Assembly: GCA_937934295.1 (NCBI GenBank)
Contig: CALHAI010000009.1
Location: 47,994 to 111,993, forward strand
Direction: 5' to 3'
DNA from: an uncultured Blastocatellia bacterium
Lineage (GTDB): Bacteria > Acidobacteriota > Blastocatellia > HR10
Length of the DNA stretch: 64,000 nucleotides
Part shown: positions 37,934-50,062 of the stretch, in pieces
Position numbering within the stretch: position 1 is the stretch's first letter
How the letters are laid out: each line of letters opens with the position of its first letter
Position numbers and translations under genes: made by a program
Notes under the pieces: generated by a model
Told to the model about the DNA's origin: nothing
Databases searched by the model: none
Seen by the model: only the letters and a program-made list of their open reading frames with translations

Positions 37934-38779
37934 GTGGAGACGATCTTGCCCGTCTCCCGCGACGTGGGAGGACTTCCAGCGCTCCCTGCTGCGCGCTCGG
38001 AGGGGCGCCTATCCTCGCAGCCTTACGTCTTGAAGGCACTTCTCGGACTCGTCCTGCTCGCGCTCTCTCCCTTCCAGCTCGCGCGCGCTGAGAGCGCATG
38101 GCCCATGCTGCCGGGCATCTTCAACAGCTCGGAGAAGCCGTATCGCCTCAGCCGCGAGAAGCTCACTCGAATCAGCACGAGTTTTGAGCGCGTGACCGGA
38201 TGGCGAGGAATACATTTCGAGCACGGTGCCTGGCTGTGCCTGAAGGAAGCTCACCTCATCACGACCGGATCCCCGACAGCGCGAGCCATCATCCTCAAGG
38301 CGCTCCAGGAGACGATCATCATCCTCGAAGACCACAGCCGGTCGTTGGACGTCGCCTTCGCCGCAATTCGACGCGAGGCCATGCTGCAGAGGGCCGCTGG
38401 CGCAGACCTCCCCATCTTCTCCTTGCGAGTGGATTTTGAGGATTTTCGGCATCTCCGAGGCCATCCCGAAGCGCTCGCCGCCTTCGATCTCGGCCTTGTG
38501 CTCCTGCACGAACTGGTGCATGCGGCTTTTGATCGGCGCGACCCTCTTGGTTCACGCGGAGCTTCCGATCCGGGCGAGTGCGAAGCGCTCGTCAACGAGG
38601 TGAGAAGGGAGCTCGATCTCCCCCTACGCGCGCATTATCACTCGGAGCACGTCCTTCCCCCCCTCCCCTCCACCCTCTCGTTCGGACGCCTTCGATTCGA
38701 GCGCGCGACCTGGCGCGAAGGAAAGCTCCGACGCGTGATCTACTTCGTCCAGTGGCCGAAGCCTTTCGTCTCACACTGA
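37934..38779 (+). CDS. exported HExxH (zincin-like) protein, unknown
   Basis: About 281 residues. A hydrophobic segment near residue 35 (VLKALLGLVLLALSPFQLARA) suggests an unusually long signal peptide or membrane anchor. The core has a zinc-protease-like motif, LVLLHELVHAAFDRRD, followed about 20 residues later by a candidate third ligand in GECEALVNEV. No family was recognised. The GTG start at 37934 has AAGGAGG 8 bases upstream; a longer frame from 37904 begins before this site. Peptidase activity is a guess from the motif. It converges on the flippase-like gene. Confidence 0.65.
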   Translation: METILPVSRDVGGLPALPAARSEGRLSSQPYVLKALLGLVLLALSPFQLARAESAWPMLPGIFNSSEKPYRLSREKLTRISTSFERVTGWRGIHFEHGAWLCLKEAHLITTGSPTARAIILKALQETIIILEDHSRSLDVAFAAIRREAMLQRAAGADLPIFSLRVDFEDFRHLRGHPEALAAFDLGLVLLHELVHAAFDRRDPLGSRGASDPGECEALVNEVRRELDLPLRAHYHSEHVLPPLPSTLSFGRLRFERATWREGKLRRVIYFVQWPKPFVSH

Positions 38780-38793
38780 GCGCGCCCGCCCCT

Positions 38794-39810
38794 TCATGAC
38801 CGAAAATTCGACTCGGCGAGCGAATGCCGCCCATAAGTGATGTAGACCAGGGCGCCGGGGAGGCTGGCGAGAACGGTCACCAGAAACCACAGCAACGCCA
38901 GAAGCAAGCTCGCCTCGCGCGTCACCCCCAACGAGGAGAAGAAGAGGACGAAGGCATATTCGCGCACGCCCAAGCCATACATCGTGATGGGGAGCATGCT
39001 GAGCAGCGAGATGATCGGAACGAAGACGCATAAAGGGAGGATATCGAGCGTCAGGCCGAGCGCCCGCGCGTTCGCGTAATTGAGGCCGATGAGCATCAGG
39101 TGAAAGAGGAGCGAGAGCCCGAGGGCCTTCCCCAGCGCGAGCGAAGCAGACCGATAGGCGCCGAAGGCCTCATGCGCGCGATCCGCCAACGCCACAAGCG
39201 GCATCGTCCGCGCAGCGGCGAAGAGCTTCCTCAAACCACGATACGGAGCGTCGGCGAAGAGGGCGAAATTGAGGAGGAGATACAGAAGGGCCGCACCAAG
39301 CAGTGGGATGACCAAAGGGCGATCGGCAAACTCCAGGCGACCGACGGCCGCGGCCACAAGCGCCACAAGCAGGAGCGCGCCGAGTCCCGTGTTCCGATCC
39401 ATGAACACGGAGGCGAGCGCCCGCACGGCATCCCGCGTCTCGCGCGCCAGATAGTAGGCCTTCACGGCATCCCCCCCGATGACCGTCGGCAGGAAGAAGT
39501 TGAAGAACATGCCAAGGAAATAGAGTCCGACGAACCGACCGTACGCGAGTGAGAAGCCCAACGGTGCCGCGAGGACTTTCCATCGAAGCGCGCTGAGAAG
39601 TTGACCGCCGATGTAGAGCGCGAGCGCGAGAAGAAAGAACTCCATATGAGCGCCGGCGAGCACACCGAGCATCCGCCCAAGATCCGCACGGCGAAAGAGG
39701 AGTCCGAGCAAGAGCGCACTGACCACCCCCTTCGCCCCGATGCGCCACCATCTTCGCCCGCGCGCCCGGCGCTTTGCCGAAACGGCGCGGGACACGATCT
39801 CTCGTTCCAC
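38794..39810 (-). CDS. YbhN/UPF0104 flippase-like membrane protein
   Basis: 338 residues with about eight membrane helices. It matches the lysylphosphatidylglycerol synthase membrane-domain family (PF03706): LSALRWKVLAAPLGFSLAYG, YFLGMFFNFFLPTVIGGDAV, and late SMLPITMYGLGVREYAFVLF. The soluble aminoacyl-transferase domain of MprF is absent, so a lipid or polyprenol-glycan transport role is more likely. It sits beside a divergent methyltransferase gene. Confidence 0.9.
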   Translation of the reverse strand: MEREIVSRAVSAKRRARGRRWWRIGAKGVVSALLLGLLFRRADLGRMLGVLAGAHMEFFLLALALYIGGQLLSALRWKVLAAPLGFSLAYGRFVGLYFLGMFFNFFLPTVIGGDAVKAYYLARETRDAVRALASVFMDRNTGLGALLLVALVAAAVGRLEFADRPLVIPLLGAALLYLLLNFALFADAPYRGLRKLFAAARTMPLVALADRAHEAFGAYRSASLALGKALGLSLLFHLMLIGLNYANARALGLTLDILPLCVFVPIISLLSMLPITMYGLGVREYAFVLFFSSLGVTREASLLLALLWFLVTVLASLPGALVYITYGRHSLAESNFRS

Positions 39811-39987
39811 GAGAACGCGCCTCCCTTGAGCGCCGAATCATTGTGCCCGATCCGCCAAGACTTGAAAAGGCGCACCATTCGCCTTCCGCCTCATCGCTGG
39901 CCCGCAGAATGCCCCTCCGAATAGACTTTTCAGACGGGAGTCGCCGATCGGGGGATTCCCACCGTAATCGCATAACGAAGCGCGACC

Positions 39988-40560
39988 ATGAGTCCGTTCT
40001 TTCATCTCTGGTTTTGGATCAGTTTGGCGGCATGCGGCGTGATGGAGCTCCTTGTCGCCCGCTTACCCTTAGGGCCGAAGAGTCCGCGGGATCGGCATTC
40101 GCTCCTCTGGCTCGGGATCGTTCAGGCCGTGGGTATTCCGTTCGTCGCCATCACGACAGCGAGCGCGCCGGAGGTGTTTTGCCGTCCTCTCTTGGACGGC
40201 GCGGGGAACGCGCTCGGTGGGATCGCGGCCGCCGTGGGGATTCTCCTCCGCTGGCGGGCGAAACGGACGCTCGGAGGCTTCTTCACGGCGCGCGTCGCCA
40301 TTCTTCCCGATCATCGGCTCATCCAACACGGTCTCTATCGCCACGTACGGCATCCGGGCTATCTGGGCATTCTCCTCTTCTTCCTCGGTTGGCCGCTTCT
40401 GGTCGGTCACCTGTTGGCCCTTCTGCTCTTTTGGGTGCCGACGCTTGCGGCCTATCTGTACCGGATCAAGGTGGAGGAAGAGGCGCTTCGCGAGACCTTC
40501 GGCGCACTCTATCGCGACTATGAGCGGCGGACGGCGCGACTGCTGCCCTTCCTCTGGTGA
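39988..40560 (+). CDS. isoprenylcysteine carboxylmethyltransferase-like protein
   Basis: 190 residues, mostly membrane helices, with the ICMT/PEMT signature HGLYRHVRHPGYLGILLFFL and the C-terminal KVEEEALRETFGALYRDYER. Bacterial members methylate unknown lipid or isoprenoid substrates with SAM. It ends 2 bases from the end of the convergent bamA gene. Confidence 0.88.
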   Translation: MSPFFHLWFWISLAACGVMELLVARLPLGPKSPRDRHSLLWLGIVQAVGIPFVAITTASAPEVFCRPLLDGAGNALGGIAAAVGILLRWRAKRTLGGFFTARVAILPDHRLIQHGLYRHVRHPGYLGILLFFLGWPLLVGHLLALLLFWVPTLAAYLYRIKVEEEALRETFGALYRDYERRTARLLPFLW

Positions 40561-40562
40561 TC

Positions 40563-43500
40563 TCAGAACGTGCGTCCGATGCTGAAGCGGAAGACGGACT
40601 TCTCCTCGAAGAAGATCTGATTCGGTCCGGGCGTCGTCTTCGCATTCGGGTTATACGCCCAGATGAAGCGGAAGGGGATGTTGATGACGGGCATCTGGAA
40701 CCGAAATTCAATGCCGAGCGAAGCGCGATAGTCTCGAAGCCCACGCAACCCTCGAGTGCCCTCCGACAGCAGAATCTCGCTCTTGGTGTTCCCGAGCCCG
40801 CGAATCTTCACCTGCGTGAAGCCATCGGGCACTTCGCTCGGCAACTTCCCTTGGGCACGCTGCGCGATCCGCACCTCTTCGGGCGTCGCCAGGAATCCAT
40901 TCGGGTTGAGCAGGATTTGCTCAAACGAAGCTAACTCCGTGAGCAACTGATGGCCCAAGGGGATCGTCCGACGGCTGGCGACGAACAACGGGCTGATGAA
41001 CTGCGGGAGCGGGGTGCTGAGAATCTGCTGGTCCTTGTACCGCTTCAGGTTGAAGGCGGATCCGATGTCGAAGAAGGCGGCGACCGAGAGCGGCCCAGCC
41101 AGCGGAATGCGATACTCGAAGTTGTAGAGGAGCTGCGTATCTCCGCCCACGGGGACGAGCGTGCGCGTCAGCAGCTCGTCGGTGAAGGCGAACTTCTCTA
41201 AGACGCTCTGCCGAATGAAGGGGCGCTGCGACGGCACAGGCGCCGTATCCGGGACGACCGGCAGCGTCCGCGTCGTCTTGAACGGATCGGGATCGTCGGC
41301 GAAGATCGCCTCGACGTTCCGCGAGGTGAAGCGCTGCAAGACGGGGACGACGGGAGAGACCGAGCGGATGCCGAATCCGCGGATCGAATCCTCGCCCCCG
41401 AGGAAGAATCGGCTGAAGATGGGAATCCCACCGACGAATGCCAGGGAATTGGAATCAAACGGCGCGCCGTAGTTGGTGATATGAGAGGCGAGCACGCGCA
41501 TGCCGATGACCGTCTCCTTGCCGAGGAACTTGATCCCCGTCGGGCGGAAGTACTTGAACTCGACGGTCGGTTGGATGAGGCGGACGTTCCCGCCCAGGAA
41601 TCCGCCACTGATGCCGAGCGAGATGAAGAGGCTCTTGCCGGATGTCGGATCAATTGGGTGGTTGAGGGTATTGTAGGTGAATGAAGGCACGAGCATGCTC
41701 GTGCGGATGTTCGGCTGACGGAACGTGACCGGAATGTCGTTGTTCGGATCGGCATCGCGATTGACCGGCGGATCCTCGATCGTGTTCGTGCTGTAGGAGT
41801 AGGAGAGGCCGACGCGCGAGAATTGACCGAAGCGCCACCACCGCTTAGTGATGGTCGCCAGCGGCGTGCTCATGAAGAGGCTGAAACCCATCGTCTTGTC
41901 CTTGAAGAGCGATTCCCCGCGCAACCCGAAGAGCCCCGGACTCAAGAATCCTCCACTCAAGATCCCCAAGCCGCCTCCGAAGAAATCGGAGCTGCGGGCG
42001 AAGAGGCTGAATCCGAGCGAGACGTTTCGATCCAGGACATACGGCTCGGTGAAGGAGAAGAGGAAGTAGCGCACGAGATTCCCCTGCGCGAGGCTGAACG
42101 TCAGCGATTCGCCGTATCCGAAGAGGTTGTTCGTCGAATAATCGATGCCGATGTAGCTCCCGCCAATGCCGCTCGCCCCTCCGGTGAATTGGATCTGATT
42201 GCGCCCCTTCTCCTTCACATTCAGTTCGATATCGAGCAAGCCCTCGCGGTCGTTGGTGCGGAAAGTAGCATGTTCCTCCTTGATCTCCTCGAAATAGCCA
42301 AGCTGATTGAGCCGCAAGAGGCTCTGCTTCCAGAGATACTGATTGAAGACCTCGCCCTCGGCGACGAGCATCTCGCGGCGCAGGACCTTATCGCGCGTGT
42401 TCGTGTTGCCGGTGAACTCTAACCGATTGAGGACGAATTGGCGTCCCTCTTCGATCTCGATGGCGAAATCAGCGATTCCCTTCTTCGGATCATCGGGATC
42501 ATCGCGCAATTCGTGGCGGGGATTCGCCGTCATCTGAATGTAGCCGTTGGCCCCGTAGAGATCCTTGAGCGTCTCGAAGACGCCCTTTTGGATGACCGTT
42601 GAGCGCACGACGTCGCCGGTTCGCAACCCGATAATGCGCAAGATCTGCTCATCGGTGTAGAGCGTATTCCCCTCGACCTCGATCTTCCCGAACCGATATT
42701 GTTTGCCCTCGCTGATCGGGATGGTGATCTTCAATCCCCGTTTCGGCTTGCGGAAGAGGGGCAAGGGGATGCCTCCCCCTTGTGCGATCATCTCGACCTT
42801 CGGCTCGCCGATCTGCGCGTCAATGTAGCCGTTGTCGGCGAGCACGAAGAAACGAACGCGTTCGAGGCTGCGCTTGAGGGCCTCGGGATGATAGATATCG
42901 CGCGAGGTGAAGCGGGTGAGGAAGCTCGCCGGACGGACCTCCTTCATCGCTGTGCGCAGCTTCTTGTCGGAGAAGACCGTGTTCCCCTCGAACTCGATCT
43001 TGACGACGCGCACGCGCGGCCCCTCGTTGATCTTGAAGGTCACGGCGACCGCCGCCGTCGAAAGCTCCTCGACTTCGATGTCCACGGTTGCTTCGGGCTT
43101 CCCTTTCTCGGCGAGCAGATCTTTGAGGACGCGCTTGGCGACCTGCCCCTTGGCCGGGTCCCACATCGCCTCCTTGCTCACGCCCACGCGCCGTTCCCGA
43201 AAGCGTTGGAGCACATCGCTCTCCTGCACCGACTTCAGGCCGACGAATTTCAGGTCGCGGATGATCGGATTCTCCTCGACCTCGAAGGTAACAACCTTCC
43301 CCCCCTCAGGGCCATCCTGCACGTAGACGCGAATGTTGCGGAAGAGGTTCTGTGCCCAGAGCGCCTGAATGTCGCGCTCGATCTGTGCGGGATTATAGGG
43401 GTCGCCCCGACGGGTTTGGATGTAATAGCGGATCGAATCGGCCGTCAGGCGGCGATTCCCACGAATCAGGACGTCCTCGACGATCACCTGCGAGCGGGCG

Positions 43501-43568
43501 AGCACAGCGACGCTGGAGGTCATGATGAGCGACCACGCCCCGAGAATGGCGACGAGAGTTCGCCTCAT
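40563..43568 (-). CDS. bamA: outer membrane assembly factor BamA
   Basis: Core insertase for outer-membrane beta-barrels; 1001 residues, longer than the roughly 800 of the E. coli protein. A signal peptide is followed by POTRA domains (VIVEDVLIRGNRRLTADSIR; IRDLKFVGLKSVQESDVLQR; VRVVKIEFEGNTVFSDKKLR; YRFGKIEVEGNTLYTDEQIL; FVLNRLEFTGNTNTRDKVLR), so five repeats. A 16-strand-type barrel with the loop-6 motif GGEDSIRGFG follows, ending FRFSIGRTF. Extra length lies in barrel loops, for example around FADDPDPFKTTRT. It follows clpC after a strong terminator. Confidence 0.96.
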   Translation of the reverse strand: MRRTLVAILGAWSLIMTSSVAVLARSQVIVEDVLIRGNRRLTADSIRYYIQTRRGDPYNPAQIERDIQALWAQNLFRNIRVYVQDGPEGGKVVTFEVEENPIIRDLKFVGLKSVQESDVLQRFRERRVGVSKEAMWDPAKGQVAKRVLKDLLAEKGKPEATVDIEVEELSTAAVAVTFKINEGPRVRVVKIEFEGNTVFSDKKLRTAMKEVRPASFLTRFTSRDIYHPEALKRSLERVRFFVLADNGYIDAQIGEPKVEMIAQGGGIPLPLFRKPKRGLKITIPISEGKQYRFGKIEVEGNTLYTDEQILRIIGLRTGDVVRSTVIQKGVFETLKDLYGANGYIQMTANPRHELRDDPDDPKKGIADFAIEIEEGRQFVLNRLEFTGNTNTRDKVLRREMLVAEGEVFNQYLWKQSLLRLNQLGYFEEIKEEHATFRTNDREGLLDIELNVKEKGRNQIQFTGGASGIGGSYIGIDYSTNNLFGYGESLTFSLAQGNLVRYFLFSFTEPYVLDRNVSLGFSLFARSSDFFGGGLGILSGGFLSPGLFGLRGESLFKDKTMGFSLFMSTPLATITKRWWRFGQFSRVGLSYSYSTNTIEDPPVNRDADPNNDIPVTFRQPNIRTSMLVPSFTYNTLNHPIDPTSGKSLFISLGISGGFLGGNVRLIQPTVEFKYFRPTGIKFLGKETVIGMRVLASHITNYGAPFDSNSLAFVGGIPIFSRFFLGGEDSIRGFGIRSVSPVVPVLQRFTSRNVEAIFADDPDPFKTTRTLPVVPDTAPVPSQRPFIRQSVLEKFAFTDELLTRTLVPVGGDTQLLYNFEYRIPLAGPLSVAAFFDIGSAFNLKRYKDQQILSTPLPQFISPLFVASRRTIPLGHQLLTELASFEQILLNPNGFLATPEEVRIAQRAQGKLPSEVPDGFTQVKIRGLGNTKSEILLSEGTRGLRGLRDYRASLGIEFRFQMPVINIPFRFIWAYNPNAKTTPGPNQIFFEEKSVFRFSIGRTF

Positions 43569-43616
43569 AGCGTTCCTCCTGATCTCCCACGCCGGGCATG
43601 GGTCTCAGAAATCGAA

Positions 43617-43669
43617 AGAGCCGGACATGAGCCCTCGTTCTCCCCCACGACCTCCTCATGTCCGGCTCT
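43617..43669 (-). terminator. intrinsic terminator after clpC
   Basis: AGAGCCGGACATGAG (43617-43631) and CTCATGTCCGGCTCT (43655-43669) are a perfect 15-base inverted repeat with a 23-base loop. Read on the minus strand it begins 24 bases after the clpC stop and is followed by the T-rich TTTCGATTTCT, as expected for a Rho-independent terminator, though the loop is long. Confidence 0.75.
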
Positions 43670-43692
43670 AGGAAGATGCTCCGCCGAAATGC

Positions 43693-46071
<2,379 letters not shown>

Positions 46072-46093
46072 CGCCCCCTCGCTTCTCTTCAGA

Positions 46094-46825
46094 TCAGAAG
46101 TCCTCTCGCAGCGCCCCGTCATGTAAGTGTAACACGCGGTCGCAGCGACGGGCTATGGCCTCATTGTGGGTCGCGATGACGGACGTCAGGTGCCGGGTCC
46201 GATGCAAGTCCTCCAGCACCGCGAACACGAGGGCCCCAGTGCGAGCATCCAAATTCCCTGTGGGTTCGTCTGCCAACAATAGGCGTGGTTCGTGCACGAG
46301 GGCCCGCGCCAGGGCGACCCGCTGCTGCTCCCCTCCGGAGAGTTGTGCGGGTTTGTGCGCGAGCCGATGCCCCAGTCCCACCTGCTCCAGCATCGCCGCC
46401 GCCCTCCGCGCGGCCTCCGTCCGCGCCATGCCGCCGATCAACAGCGGCATCATCACGTTCTCCAACGCCGTGAATTCCGGCAGCAGCCCGTGAAACTGAA
46501 AGACGAAGCCGATCATCTGCTGCCGAAACCGAGCTAAATCTACCTCACTCCCGGAAAAGATGTCAAACCCCTGGACAATCACCCGGCCCGAGGTCGGGCG
46601 ATCGAGTCCACCCAGGAGATGCAGCAACGTGGATTTCCCCGAGCCGGAGGCCCCGACGATGGCCACCATCTCGCCTTCGGTGACGCTCAAGTTCAAATCC
46701 CGCAGCACCAGCACGGGCTCCGGTCCATCCGTGTAGATCTTGCAGAGCCCTTCGGCACGCAGCAGGATACGCGTCAACATCGCGCGCCGATCGCGTTCGA
46801 GCGCCTGCCGGCGCACATCACTCAT
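46094..46825 (-). CDS. lolD: lipoprotein-releasing ABC transporter ATPase
   Basis: 243 residues powering release of lipoproteins from the inner membrane. Walker [20 protein letters not shown], signature [19 protein letters not shown], Walker [13 protein letters not shown] and the switch histidine in [17 protein letters not shown]. Start ATG 46825 overlaps the lolC stop. A large upstream extension in the same frame is antisense-like and was rejected. Confidence 0.94.
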   Translation of the reverse strand: MSDVRRQALERDRRAMLTRILLRAEGLCKIYTDGPEPVLVLRDLNLSVTEGEMVAIVGASGSGKSTLLHLLGGLDRPTSGRVIVQGFDIFSGSEVDLARFRQQMIGFVFQFHGLLPEFTALENVMMPLLIGGMARTEAARRAAAMLEQVGLGHRLAHKPAQLSGGEQQRVALARALVHEPRLLLADEPTGNLDARTGALVFAVLEDLHRTRHLTSVIATHNEAIARRCDRVLHLHDGALREDF

Positions 46826-48083
46826 AGCGCAACCCCTCGACGGGATTGAGGCGCGCGGCTTGCCGCGCCGGATAGATCGTCGCCAGGAAACTGATCCACA
46901 GCGCGATCCCCGCCACAATCGCCGCATCCGCGACGCGCGGGCGAAACGGCGCGTAGGCGATCGAGAAGACCGTCTCCGGCAAACGAATCCACTGATACCG
47001 ATCCGCGAGCCAGGAGAGCAGAACGCCCGCGCCAAGCCCCAACGCCGTGCCGATCACCCCGACCAAGACTCCCTGCCAGATGAAGATGCGCATGATCGAA
47101 GCCGAACGCGCGCCCATCGCCCGCAGGATCGAGATATCCCGCGTCTTCTCAATGACCATCATCACAAGCGAGGTGATGATGTTCAACGCCGCGATGAAGA
47201 TCATCAGCGTGAGGACGATGACGACGATCACCCGTTGAATCTGCAAGGCCGCGAATACCGGTTGATTCAGCTCCTGCCAATCCGTCGTCGTGTACTCCGG
47301 CCCGGCGACCTCGCGGACGCGCTGCGCGATCTCCTTCACGGCGTAGATGTCCGTGACCTTCATCTGCAGCACAGTGGCCGGCTGCTCGGTACCCAACAGC
47401 CGCCACAGCGCGTCCAAGGAGACATAGCCCCAGGAGGAATCGTATTCGTAGAGCCCTGATGAGAAGAGGCCCACGACGCGCAGCCGCCCCAGACGCGGGA
47501 CCAAACCCAAAGGGGTCAATCGCCCGTCTGGCGGGACGATCGTGAGCACATCTCCCACCTTCACGCCCAATTCTTCGGCGACGACGCGCCCAAGCAGAAT
47601 GCCGGGCACGCCATCGGCGTCCTCGGCCAGCCGCTCGACCGACCCCTGAATGACGAGGCTCCACACCTCGTTCGCCTCGCGCGGAGCCCGCACGTCCACC
47701 CCCTTCAGAATGAGGCCCACGCCATGCCCCGCATATGAAGCGAAGACCTGTTCATAATGGGTCGGCGCCACAGCGCGAACTCCCGGCACGCGGGCGATCT
47801 TCTCCTGAAGCGCCGCCGGAATCGCCCGACCATCTTTCCGAAAGAGATTCAAGTGCGCCGTGCCCGCCAGCAGCTTCCCTTGGATGTCCTCGTTGAATCC
47901 GTTCACCAGTGAGAGTGCGATCAAGAGCACAGCCACGCCCGCGGCGATCCCCAAGATCGCGATCAGGCTGATGACGGCGATGACCGCCTGCTTTCGCTTC
48001 GCCGTCAGATATCGCAGGGCGACGAGCAGTTCGAACGGACGCACGCGAACGGCCTCTTGCACGGCCTCAACCACTGATCTCAT
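46818..48083 (-). CDS. lolC: lipoprotein-releasing ABC transporter permease
   Basis: 421 residues with the LolC/E plan: N-terminal membrane helix ([20 protein letters not shown]) with the [16 protein letters not shown] lead and [14 protein letters not shown], a large periplasmic domain, then three C-terminal helices including [20 protein letters not shown]. It ends [18 protein letters not shown], as in known permeases. Only one permease gene is present, so a LolC/E-type homodimer (LolF-like) is possible. GGAGGAGG precedes the ATG. Confidence 0.93.
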   Translation of the reverse strand: MRSVVEAVQEAVRVRPFELLVALRYLTAKRKQAVIAVISLIAILGIAAGVAVLLIALSLVNGFNEDIQGKLLAGTAHLNLFRKDGRAIPAALQEKIARVPGVRAVAPTHYEQVFASYAGHGVGLILKGVDVRAPREANEVWSLVIQGSVERLAEDADGVPGILLGRVVAEELGVKVGDVLTIVPPDGRLTPLGLVPRLGRLRVVGLFSSGLYEYDSSWGYVSLDALWRLLGTEQPATVLQMKVTDIYAVKEIAQRVREVAGPEYTTTDWQELNQPVFAALQIQRVIVVIVLTLMIFIAALNIITSLVMMVIEKTRDISILRAMGARSASIMRIFIWQGVLVGVIGTALGLGAGVLLSWLADRYQWIRLPETVFSIAYAPFRPRVADAAIVAGIALWISFLATIYPARQAARLNPVEGLRYE

Positions 48084-48128
48084 GAGCGATCCTCCTCCGA
48101 AGAGAGGGGCACATGGCTCCGAGGGCCT

Positions 48129-49418
48129 TCAGATGACCGCCCCATCCGGAATGATGGCATTCCGGGGAATGACGACGATCCCGTCCCGGATGTACCAATT
48201 CTCCCCATCGGCATGCTGCCGCCCCTCCACGTTCATAATCCGGACGTTCGCGCCGATGCGCGCGTTCTTATCAATGATCGCGCCCACGATCTCCGTGTTC
48301 TCGCCGATGCCCACGACGGGAATCCCGCGCGCGCGATCGGCCTCCATCTCTTCGAGCGTTTGGTAGAAATCGGCCCCCATGACGATCGTGCGCGTGAGCC
48401 GCGCCCCTCGCTCAATGCGCGATCGAACGCCGATGATGCAGTGAACTAACTCCGCCCCATTGAGGATGGAGCCATCGGCAATGAGGCAGTCATGAATGCG
48501 ACATTCCCGAATCTTCGCCGGAGGGAGATAGCGCGGATGCGTGTAGATCGGCGCATCCGGATCATAGAGGTTGAACTTCGGCAGCGGGAGTGTCAACTCG
48601 ATGTTCGCCTCGTAAAACGCGCGGATCGTGCCGATATCTTCCCAATAGCCGTCAAAGAGATAGGCGTGGACGCGATAGCGTCGGATCGCCTCGGGAATGA
48701 TCTCGCGTCCGAAATCCACAGACTGCGGGTGCTCATCGAGCAACGCCTTCAGCACCGACTTGCGGAAGACGTAAATCCCCATCGAGGCCAGATACGGACG
48801 GCGCGCGGCCTCCTCAAGGGAGAGACCAATCCGCGCCGTATTCGTGCGCATCTCCTGAAGAGCGGCCCCCTTCGGCTTCTCGCGGAATTCGATGATCTGC
48901 CCCTTGGCATCAATCTTCAGGAGCCCGAATCCGGACGCGCGCTCCTCCTCAACGGCGATGGCCGAGAGCGTGACATCGGCGCGTGCGCGCTCGTGATGGG
49001 CGATGAAATCCCGATAGTCCATCCGGTAGAGGTGATCGCCGGCCAGGATCAAATAGGTCTCCGCGCGCCACTGCTCGAAATGGCGCCAGCCGCGACGCAC
49101 GGCGTCGGCCGTCCCCTGGAACCAATCCCGATGCTCCAGCGTTTGCTCGGCCGCCAAGATATCCACGAAGCCCTCGGTGAACGGACCGAACTGATACGTG
49201 CGCGAGATATGGCGATTGAGCGAGGCGGAGTTGAACTGCGTGAGGACATAGATGCGAGTGATCCCCGAATTGATGCAGTTGCTCACGGAGATGTCCACGA
49301 GGCGATATTTCCCCGCCAACGGAACGGCCGGTTTAGCTCGGTCCTTCGTGAGGGGGAAGAGTCGCGTCCCTTGCCCCCCACCGAGGATGATCGCCAGGAC
49401 ATCATCTCGACGCGCCAT
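48129..49418 (-). CDS. glgC: glucose-1-phosphate adenylyltransferase
   Basis: Makes ADP-glucose for glycogen synthesis. 429 residues: pyrophosphorylase motif [40 protein letters not shown], the catalytic [16 protein letters not shown], the glucose-phosphate site EFREKPKG and [11 protein letters not shown], then a left-handed beta-helix ([20 protein letters not shown]). GGAGGG precedes the ATG, and a good promoter lies upstream. No other glg genes are in the window. Confidence 0.96.
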   Translation of the reverse strand: MARRDDVLAIILGGGQGTRLFPLTKDRAKPAVPLAGKYRLVDISVSNCINSGITRIYVLTQFNSASLNRHISRTYQFGPFTEGFVDILAAEQTLEHRDWFQGTADAVRRGWRHFEQWRAETYLILAGDHLYRMDYRDFIAHHERARADVTLSAIAVEEERASGFGLLKIDAKGQIIEFREKPKGAALQEMRTNTARIGLSLEEAARRPYLASMGIYVFRKSVLKALLDEHPQSVDFGREIIPEAIRRYRVHAYLFDGYWEDIGTIRAFYEANIELTLPLPKFNLYDPDAPIYTHPRYLPPAKIRECRIHDCLIADGSILNGAELVHCIIGVRSRIERGARLTRTIVMGADFYQTLEEMEADRARGIPVVGIGENTEIVGAIIDKNARIGANVRIMNVEGRQHADGENWYIRDGIVVIPRNAIIPDGAVI

Positions 49419-49472
49419 CAGCCCTCCGCCTGTGCCTCGCGCTCTGCGCGAGATCGCGCATATCGAGCATTT

Positions 49473-49501
49473 AGTGTATTACAGACCCACGAAGAATCCA
49501 A
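49473..49501 (-). promoter_or_regulatory. glgC promoter
   Basis: On the minus strand, TTGGAT (49501-49496) and TACACT (49478-49473) with a 17-base spacer, giving a leader of about 48 bases before glgC. It is interleaved with, but distinct from, the divergent promoter of the ferritin-like gene. Confidence 0.55.
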
Positions 49502-49534
49502 GCACACCCTCATCCGACAAGCCCATCCGCCAGC

Positions 49535-49564
49535 TTGACCAAATATTCGCCGATGGGCTATCAT
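49535..49564 (+). promoter_or_regulatory. promoter of ferritin-like gene
   Basis: TTGACC (49535-49540) and TATCAT (49559-49564) with an 18-base spacer, 44 bases before ATG 49608, leaving room for the AAAGGAG site near 49591. Confidence 0.55.
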
Positions 49565-49607
49565 CACGCGGCTTATCCGCGATGCCTGTGAGAAAGGAGA
49601 CCGCACA

Positions 49608-50024
49608 ATGGACCGAGAGAAGATCCTGACCGTTCTCAACAAAGCACTGGCTCAGGAGCACGCATGCTTCATCCGCTATAAGACGCACGCGGCCGTGATC
49701 ACCGGCCCCTATGTCAAGCCCATCAGCGAACAACTGGATGAGATCGCCGAGGACGAAGAGCGCCACGCCCGCGACTTGCGGGATCGCATCACGGGATTGG
49801 GAGGAACACCGACGATGGAGGTCACGGAGGCCGATCTGATCCCGGCCGTGACGCTCGAGGAGATCCTTCGCGTCAACATCGAGGAGGAGAAGAAGGCCAT
49901 CGCCCTCTATCAGGAGATCCTCGATATGATCCCACGCGAGCAACGGCTTCTCTACGAAACGATCGAGCACATCCTCCAAGACGAGCAAGAGCATCTGGAG
50001 GAGCTGCAACGGCTTCAATCCTGA
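49608..50024 (+). CDS. ferritin-like di-iron protein
   Basis: 138-residue four-helix bundle related to bacterioferritin or rubrerythrin-type proteins. Di-iron ligands are visible in paired motifs: AQEHACFIRYKTHA, IAEDEERHARDLRD (ExxH), NIEEEKKAIALYQEIL and HILQDEQEHLEELQR (ExxH). There is no rubredoxin domain. Iron storage or peroxide handling is expected; the neighbouring flavoprotein disulfide reductase fits an oxidative-stress role. Confidence 0.9.
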   Translation: MDREKILTVLNKALAQEHACFIRYKTHAAVITGPYVKPISEQLDEIAEDEERHARDLRDRITGLGGTPTMEVTEADLIPAVTLEEILRVNIEEEKKAIALYQEILDMIPREQRLLYETIEHILQDEQEHLEELQRLQS

Positions 50025-50062
50025 TCGCCCGCCGCCGAGAGCTCGAGGGGGAGGACACGAGC

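Noticed and set aside
46826..47035. 70-codon upstream extension of lolD
   Set aside because: It lies wholly within lolC in another frame and is Arg/Ser-rich; the ATG overlapping the lolC stop gives the normal LolD length.
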